Shown here piece after piece: positions 1 through 7,487 of a stretch of DNA of 7,487 nt (position 1 is the first letter of the stretch; each line of letters begins with the position of its first letter). Source of the stretch: Deinococcus rhizophilus (GTDB lineage: Bacteria; Deinococcota; Deinococci; Deinococcales; Deinococcaceae); NCBI RefSeq assembly GCF_030271215.1, contig NZ_JASNGB010000144.1, positions 1-7,487 of the forward strand, in the 5' to 3' direction. Position numbers and translations under genes: made by a program. A model generated the notes under the pieces. That model saw only the letters and a program-made list of their open reading frames with translations, searched no databases and was not told where the DNA came from.

Positions 1-470
1 CCCTCGCCGCGCGGGAAGCCGTGAGCCGGGGCGGGGACCTCGCGGCGGCGCGGCAGGCTGTGGCCGGGGTGCAGGGCAGCCTGCTGGCCGAGTTCACCGT
101 GCCCACGCTGGAGTACCTGCGCCGGGGCGGACGGCTGTCGCGCACGCAGGAATTCATCGGCAACATGCTGGGGGTGCGGCCCGTGCTGCGCTTCGACGCC
201 GGACGCCTGCAGGCCGTGCGCCGGGTGCGGGCCGCGCAGGCGACCGGGGACATCCTCGCGCACCTCGAAGCGCAGTTCGGGCGCGAACCTGTCGCGGTGA
301 CCATCGGACACGCGGGACGTGACCCCGCCCGGATCGCCGAGTTGCGGGCCGCCGTGCAGGCCAGCCGTCTGAACGTGGCCCAGGGCCGACTGCAACTGCT
401 CGGCCCGGTGATCGGCGCCCACGTCGGCCCCGGCACCTACGGCCTGATGGCCCGGCCGGTGCTCGCGTGA
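1..470 (+). CDS. DegV family (fatty-acid-binding, FakB-like) protein, 5' end outside window
   Basis: This is the C-terminal lobe of a DegV-family protein. About 155 residues are visible, reading from base 3 with no stop to the left edge, so the gene begins upstream; the GTG at 21 is probably internal. Full-length members are about 280 residues, so a little under half is missing. Seen in the sequence: the T-x-E-Y-L-R-R-G-G-R-L-S segment (about 100-141), a P-V-L-R-F-D-A-G-R-L segment, a T-I-G-H-A-G segment, and the closing G-P-V-I-G-A-H-V-G-P-G-T-Y-G motif (about 400-447). All are hallmarks of the family's second domain. Known for the family: DegV/FakB proteins bind a long-chain fatty acid, and some present it to the kinase FakA for phosphorylation before use in phospholipid synthesis. 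No fakA-like gene is visible here, so a specific role is inference. The gene converges on the methyltransferase gene, with 11 bp between the two stops. Confidence 0.88.
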   Translation, partial: LAAREAVSRGGDLAAARQAVAGVQGSLLAEFTVPTLEYLRRGGRLSRTQEFIGNMLGVRPVLRFDAGRLQAVRRVRAAQATGDILAHLEAQFGREPVAVTIGHAGRDPARIAELRAAVQASRLNVAQGRLQLLGPVIGAHVGPGTYGLMARPVLA

Positions 471-474
471 GAAC

Positions 475-490
475 CGGGGGTTCACCCCCG
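475..490. terminator. Small convergent-gene hairpin (possible bidirectional terminator)
   Basis: CGGGGG (475-480), loop TTCA (481-484) and CCCCCG (485-490) form a 6-bp GC hairpin in the gap between two convergent genes. The loop contains the stop codon of the minus-strand gene. Neither strand has a T-run after the stem, so this is a weak candidate. Placement is the main argument. Confidence 0.35.
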
Positions 491-1252
491 CCGCGCCGTG
501 AACAGCACCCGCGTGAAGGCGTAATAGACCCGCTCACCCGGCCACCGCTCCCGCAGCCGCGCGAGGTAAGCGGCGGTGAACCGCGCCGCGTCCGCCCTGC
601 CCAACCGTGACAGGTAGGGCACCAGCGCCGTGCCCCGCGTCCAGTCCAGCACCCCCTCCGCGCCCGGCAGCACGACCGGATACACCTTGCTCAGCGCCGT
701 GACCTCGGCCGCCCCCAGCGCGTCCAGCACTTCCGCGTAGGCGGCGGGTGTCAGCACCGGGGAGGCCCCGTGCGCCGTGCCGAAGCGGGTAAAGCCGCCC
801 AGCTCCGCCGCGAACGCCTCCGCCGTCCCGGTCAGCAGGCGGTGGCTGTCGTGGTCATGGTTGGCCGGAACTTGCACCGCCAGCACGCCGCCGGGCCGCA
901 ACCGCTCCCACAGCCGCGCCAGCAGCGCCGGGTGGTCCGGCAGCCATTGCAGCGCCGCGTTGGAAAAGATCAGGTCGTACTCGCCCGTCAGTTCCAGAAG
1001 ATCCCCCTGCCTGAAGCGCAGGTTCGGCTGCCCGGAGGCGTCCGCCTTCGCCAGCATCTCCGCGCTGCTGTCCAGGCCCAGGACCCGCGCGTCCGGGAAA
1101 TGCTCCGCCAGCCTGCGCGTAGGCTCCCCCGTCCCGCATCCCAGGTCCACCACGTCGCGGTAGGGGAGACCGGGAACCAGCGCCAGAAGGTCATCCACCG
1201 GGGCGCTGCGGGCCTCGCGGTAGCGGTGGTAGAGGTCGGAATTCCAGGCCAC
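482..1252 (-). CDS. tam: Trans-aconitate 2-methyltransferase-like SAM-dependent methyltransferase
   Basis: Class I SAM-dependent methyltransferase, 256 residues from the chosen start (E. coli Tam is 252). Seen in the sequence: N-terminal W-N-S-D-L-Y (residues 3-8), matching the W-N-P-S-L-Y start of Tam; SAM-binding motif I V-V-D-L-G-C-G-T-G (34-42); G-L-D-S-S-A-E-M-L (59-67), with the acidic ribose-binding residue D61; D-L-I-F-S-N-A-A-L-Q-W-L-P-D-H (93-107), nearly identical to Tam; and G-G-V-L-A-V-Q-V-P (121-129). Known for the family: Tam methylates trans-aconitate, an inhibitor of aconitase, in the cytoplasm. The open frame extends upstream to 1429, but that part has no family match. GTG at 1252-1250 places W-N-x-x-L-Y correctly. 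No Shine-Dalgarno precedes it; instead a TACGCT -10-like box ends six bases before it, suggesting a leaderless mRNA. It lies downstream of ileS on the same strand, separated by a terminator-like hairpin. The substrate is inferred from similarity; another small acid is possible. Confidence 0.82.
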   Translation of the reverse strand: MAWNSDLYHRYREARSAPVDDLLALVPGLPYRDVVDLGCGTGEPTRRLAEHFPDARVLGLDSSAEMLAKADASGQPNLRFRQGDLLELTGEYDLIFSNAALQWLPDHPALLARLWERLRPGGVLAVQVPANHDHDSHRLLTGTAEAFAAELGGFTRFGTAHGASPVLTPAAYAEVLDALGAAEVTALSKVYPVVLPGAEGVLDWTRGTALVPYLSRLGRADAARFTAAYLARLRERWPGERVYYAFTRVLFTARRG

Positions 1253-1258
1253 CAGAGC

Positions 1259-1264
1259 AGCGTA
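1259..1264 (-). promoter_or_regulatory. TANNNT -10 box for a leaderless tam transcript
   Basis: On the minus strand TACGCT (1264-1259) fits TANNNT and is followed by exactly six bases (GCTCTG) and then the GTG start. Transcription would begin at or next to the start codon, giving a leaderless mRNA, which fits the missing Shine-Dalgarno. No good -35 hexamer is visible about 17 bp upstream, where GTACAC lies within a GTACGTAC palindrome at 1284-1291. Confidence 0.55.
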
Positions 1265-1409
1265 GCCTGACCGCGCAAGAAGTGTACGTACCGCAGGGGT
1301 GACAGGCGCGGCAGCTTCCGCTCCTGGCTTGAGCCGTTCTCCCGCGCCTCCATGGCAAGGGCGCGGTGCTCGTCCGCGCAGGACTGGCCTCCGACCCGCT
1401 CCACCCAAA

Positions 1410-1440
1410 GGGGCGGACCCGCACAGCACAGGCCCGCCCC
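1410..1440 (-). terminator. Hairpin terminator downstream of ileS
   Basis: Starting 16 nt past the ileS stop, the minus strand folds into a 12-bp stem. GGGGCGG plus GCCTG (1440-1429) pairs with CGGGT plus CCGCCCC (1421-1410), with two G-U pairs and a 7-nt loop TGCTGTG. A short TTT (1409-1407) follows. Stem strength and position fit an intrinsic terminator. The T-tract is short, so termination may be partial or helped by Rho. Confidence 0.6.
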
Positions 1441-1456
1441 CTTCCCGCTCACGCCC

Positions 1457-4750
<3,294 letters not shown>

Positions 4751-5099
4751 GGGGACTCCTTGGGAGGCTCGGAACGTCGGCGGGTGAGGAACAGCGAACC
4801 ACGGCACGCCCCAGCTCTGCTGCTGGGACGCGCCGGGGACACTCTCGCGCGTGGTACCACCCAACTTCACCGCCCCTGGGAGCGGCCTCTGGTCAGGCCC
4901 TCTGCCGGGGGGCCGGTCCGGACGGGTCTACTCGGCCCGGCGATGCGGGGCCTTTCTTCCGCCAGCGCGGGAGGGGATCTTCGGCGGGGCGGCCCTGCGT
5001 CCGGCTCTCACCACCCCGGACTCGCTCGTAGGGGCCCGTCTCCCCGCGTACTCGCCTCGCGGTCGCTTCCTTCGCGTTGCTCACCCCCCGCAGGGAGTG
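4751..5099 (-). promoter_or_regulatory. T-box riboswitch (tRNA-Ile-sensing leader) of ileS
   Basis: Untranslated leader of about 350 nt read on the minus strand. A T-box leader binds a specific tRNA and raises expression of its gene when that tRNA is uncharged. Seen in order: the Stem I specifier loop with AGTA (5052-5049) opposite GAA (4982-4980), closed above by GCGGGG (5047-5042) pairing with CCCCGC (4989-4984); an apical hairpin GTCCGG/CCGGAC (5021-5016 and 5004-4999) whose loop carries GGTGAGA; the AUC specifier (4978-4976), an Ile codon; GGAAGAAAGG and GAGTAGACCCG, typical of the Stem II/linker region; a hairpin CCGCTC/GGGCGG before the T-box; and the T-box GGGTGGTACCACGCG (4862-4848). 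The UGGU inside it can pair with the ACCA 3' end of tRNA-Ile (A73). T-boxes are known in Deinococcus-Thermus as well as Firmicutes and Actinobacteria. The 5' limit is set by the predicted promoter. Confidence 0.93.
4797..4862 (-). terminator. T-box antiterminator sequence and competing terminator hairpin
   Basis: Downstream of the T-box, GGCGCGTCCCAGC (4834-4822) pairs with GCTGGGGCGTGCC (4815-4803) in a continuous 13-bp stem (two G-U pairs) with loop AGCAGA. Directly below it GTGGT (4802-4798) can pair with ACCAC (4855-4851), the 3' half of the T-box, so this fold excludes the tRNA-stabilised antiterminator. The downstream tract TTCGCTGTTCC is only weakly T-rich. The ileS Shine-Dalgarno lies about 36 nt further on and is not obviously in the stem. 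This layout suggests transcription attenuation, but the poor T-tract leaves the mechanism open. Confidence 0.72.
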
Positions 5100-5105
5100 G
5101 TGCTC

Positions 5106-5135
5106 ATGGTAGGCGGGCAGCATGGGCGGGGTCAA
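5106..5135 (-). promoter_or_regulatory. ileS promoter
   Basis: On the minus strand TTGACC (5135-5130), an 18-bp spacer and TACCAT (5111-5106) form a good sigma-70-type promoter whose -10 fits TANNNT. The start point should be near 5099, right at the edge of a 7-bp hairpin that opens the T-box leader. No start codon lies just downstream, so unlike its neighbours this promoter yields a long-leader mRNA. Confidence 0.7.
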
Positions 5136-5160
5136 TCCGCAGGACCTGGCTTGCCCATCC

Positions 5161-5191
5161 CTGACCGGAACATGACCACGGGGGATACAAT
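5161..5191 (+). promoter_or_regulatory. Promoter of the tal-rho unit
   Basis: TACAAT (5186-5191) is a near-consensus -10 box. A possible -35, CTGACC (5161-5166), lies 19 bp upstream, a little far. Transcription should start at about 5198, which is exactly an ATG in frame with tal and six bases past the -10. The promoter is divergent from the ileS promoter, with about 25 bp between the two -35 candidates. Confidence 0.65.
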
Positions 5192-5258
5192 CGCCCCATG
5201 TCGCCTGCCCCGCGTGCGGGCGGGCCGCCCACCCTGCTCATCCTCCCCTTTCCCTCCC

Positions 5259-5263
5259 AGGAG
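5259..5263 (+). promoter_or_regulatory. Shine-Dalgarno that selects the tal start
   Basis: AGGAG (5259-5263) sits six bases before the ATG at 5270. It supports 5270 over the in-frame ATG at 5198, which has no Shine-Dalgarno but could be used as a leaderless start. Confidence 0.8.
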
Positions 5264-5269
5264 CCGACC

Positions 5270-6006
5270 ATGGAATTTTTCATCGATACCGCCGTCGTGG
5301 ACGAGGTCCGCGAGATTCACGCCTGGGGCGTCCTCTCGGGCGTCACCACCAACCCCAGCCTGGTGGCCGCCTCGGGCCGCGACTTTAGAGAAGTGATCGA
5401 GGAACTCTCCGCCCTCGTCGGCGGGGCGATCAGCGCCGAGGTCACGGCCCTTGACGCCGGGGGCATGATCAAGGAAGGCCGCGAGGCCGCGGGCTGGAGC
5501 GAGCACGTCGTGGTCAAGCTGCCGCTCACGCCCGCCGGGCTGCAAGCCTGCCGCACCCTGACTGGCGAGGGCATCAAGACCAACGTGACCCTCTGCTTCT
5601 CGGTCCCGCAGGCCCTGCTCGCCGCCCGCGCCGGGGCGACTTACGTGTCACCCTTCGCGGGCCGGGTGGACGACGTCGGCTGGGACGGCATGGAACTGAT
5701 CCGGCAGATCAAGGAAGCCTACGTGATGGGCGACATCTCCACCAAGGTGCTCGCGGCGTCGATCCGTCACCCGCAGCACGTCGTGCAGTCCGCGCTGGCC
5801 GGGGCGGACGTGGCGACCATCCCCTACAAGGTCTTTACCTCCATGATCAAGCACCCGCTGACCCAGGCGGGCCTCGACGCCTTTCTGGCCGACTGGGCCA
5901 AGCGGGCCGGGGCCAGCAGTGACACGCCCGCAAGCGAGGCGGGCACCAACCCGCAGCGGGGCGGCGTGACTCCCCAGGGCGGATCAACACCGGGAGGCAC
6001 GCAGCA

Positions 6007-6010
<4 letters not shown>
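5270..6010 (+). CDS. tal: Transaldolase (short TalC/FSA-type TIM barrel) with C-terminal tail
   Basis: Transaldolase of the pentose phosphate pathway; it moves a dihydroxyacetone unit between sugar phosphates through a lysine Schiff base in the cytoplasm. The protein has 246 residues from this start, against about 215-220 for the short family. Seen in the sequence: M-E-F-F-I-D-T-A start with D6; G-V-T-T-N-P-S-L (24-31); E57; the Schiff-base lysine K83 in [15 protein letters not shown] (104-111); and S-P-F-A-G-R-V-D-D (127-135) with F129. E57 and F129 are the transaldolase-type residues; fructose-6-phosphate aldolase has Gln59 and Tyr131 at these places. Residues about 212-246 form a Gly/Thr/Pro/Ser/Gln-rich tail, probably disordered, absent from typical members. 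An in-frame ATG at 5198 would add 24 residues by leaderless initiation. The stop overlaps the rho start by four bases (GTGA). Confidence 0.92.
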
Positions 6011-7281
<1,271 letters not shown>

Positions 7282-7336
7282 CCCCCTCTTTCCCCGGCCC
7301 CGCCCCCCGGTGGAGCCGCCCGTTCCTGGAGTCCGC

Positions 7337-7487
7337 GTGCGTGAGTTCCCCTCCCCGCCCCCCCCGGGGCACCCTGCCCTCCTGACCCGTGCCCTGCTGA
7401 CCCGGCCGCTGCTGCTCGCGGCCCTGCTGCTGGCTCCCTCAGCAGCCGCGCAACCTGGCCTCCCCCCCCTGCCCGGCCCCGCCGAGC
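7337..7487 (+). CDS. Secreted or lipid-anchored protein N-terminus (partial, function unknown)
   Basis: The frame is open from GTG 7337 to the window end, about 50 residues. GGAG (7328-7331) lies five bases before the start. The N-terminus is proline-rich and followed by two arginines (residues 18 and 23), then a hydrophobic core L-L-L-A-A-L-L-L-A-P and a small-residue stretch S-A-A-A-Q, a typical signal-peptidase I site. The following residues are Pro/Gly/Leu-rich. There is no lipobox cysteine in the visible part. An alternative in-frame GTG at 7310 lacks a Shine-Dalgarno. No clear terminator hairpin separates it from rho, so read-through from rho is possible. The mature protein lies outside the window and cannot be identified. 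Confidence 0.6.
   Translation, partial: MREFPSPPPPGHPALLTRALLTRPLLLAALLLAPSAAAQPGLPPLPGPAE

Noticed and set aside
1253..1429. An extended N-terminus for the methyltransferase (59 extra residues)
   Set aside because: The extension has no family similarity, crosses the ileS terminator hairpin and the promoter region, and is not needed for the Tam-like length of 256 residues.
4751..4870. An extended ileS start at the GTG near 4870
   Set aside because: The 40 extra codons run through the T-box and terminator hairpin. The ATG at 4750 has a strong AAGGAG and fits the family N-terminus.
4851..5396. Several open frames in the ileS-tal intergenic region on both strands
   Set aside because: They overlap the T-box leader and promoters, have low-complexity GC-driven composition and lack convincing Shine-Dalgarno sequences.

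Overview
The window is a very GC-rich (roughly 70%) chromosomal segment with ordinary housekeeping genes. It looks like Deinococcus or a close relative. The reasons are the protein sequences of IleRS and Rho, the gene set ileS / transaldolase / rho, a T-box in front of ileS, and TANNNT -10 boxes placed six bases before start codons, the arrangement described for leaderless mRNAs in Deinococcus. I see no mobile element, CRISPR array, tRNA, rRNA or sign of recent transfer.

Layout. The 3' part of a DegV-family (fatty-acid-binding) gene runs off the left edge (1-470, +). It converges on a trans-aconitate-methyltransferase-like gene (482-1252, -), which appears to have its own leaderless promoter. 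Next comes ileS (1457-4750, -), with a hairpin terminator just after its stop. Its roughly 350-nt leader (4751 to about 5099) is a T-box riboswitch with a recognisable AGUA/GAA specifier loop, an AUC (Ile) specifier, a UGGU-containing T-box and a competing hairpin. Divergent from ileS are a short-type transaldolase (5270-6010, +) and rho (6007-7281, +), overlapping in a GTGA junction. The start of a gene for a secreted protein (7337 to the window end, +) follows with no obvious terminator in between.

How it works together. ileS is predicted to be switched on when uncharged tRNA-Ile accumulates. tal and rho are probably one translationally coupled unit read from a promoter about 25-30 bp away from, and divergent to, the ileS promoter.

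Most worth a second look: (1) the IleRS class I signature, normally HxGH, reads A-L-H-H, close to the swapped GxHH form reported in antibiotic-hyper-resistant IleRS2 enzymes; (2) all eight zinc-ligand cysteines I recall from Thermus IleRS are absent; (3) the mechanism of the T-box, whose hairpin has only a poor U tract; (4) two competing in-frame starts for the transaldolase, one leaderless and one with a Shine-Dalgarno sequence. I found no evidence of an undescribed multi-gene system. The interesting material is in the regulatory leader, the start sites and the IleRS active site.
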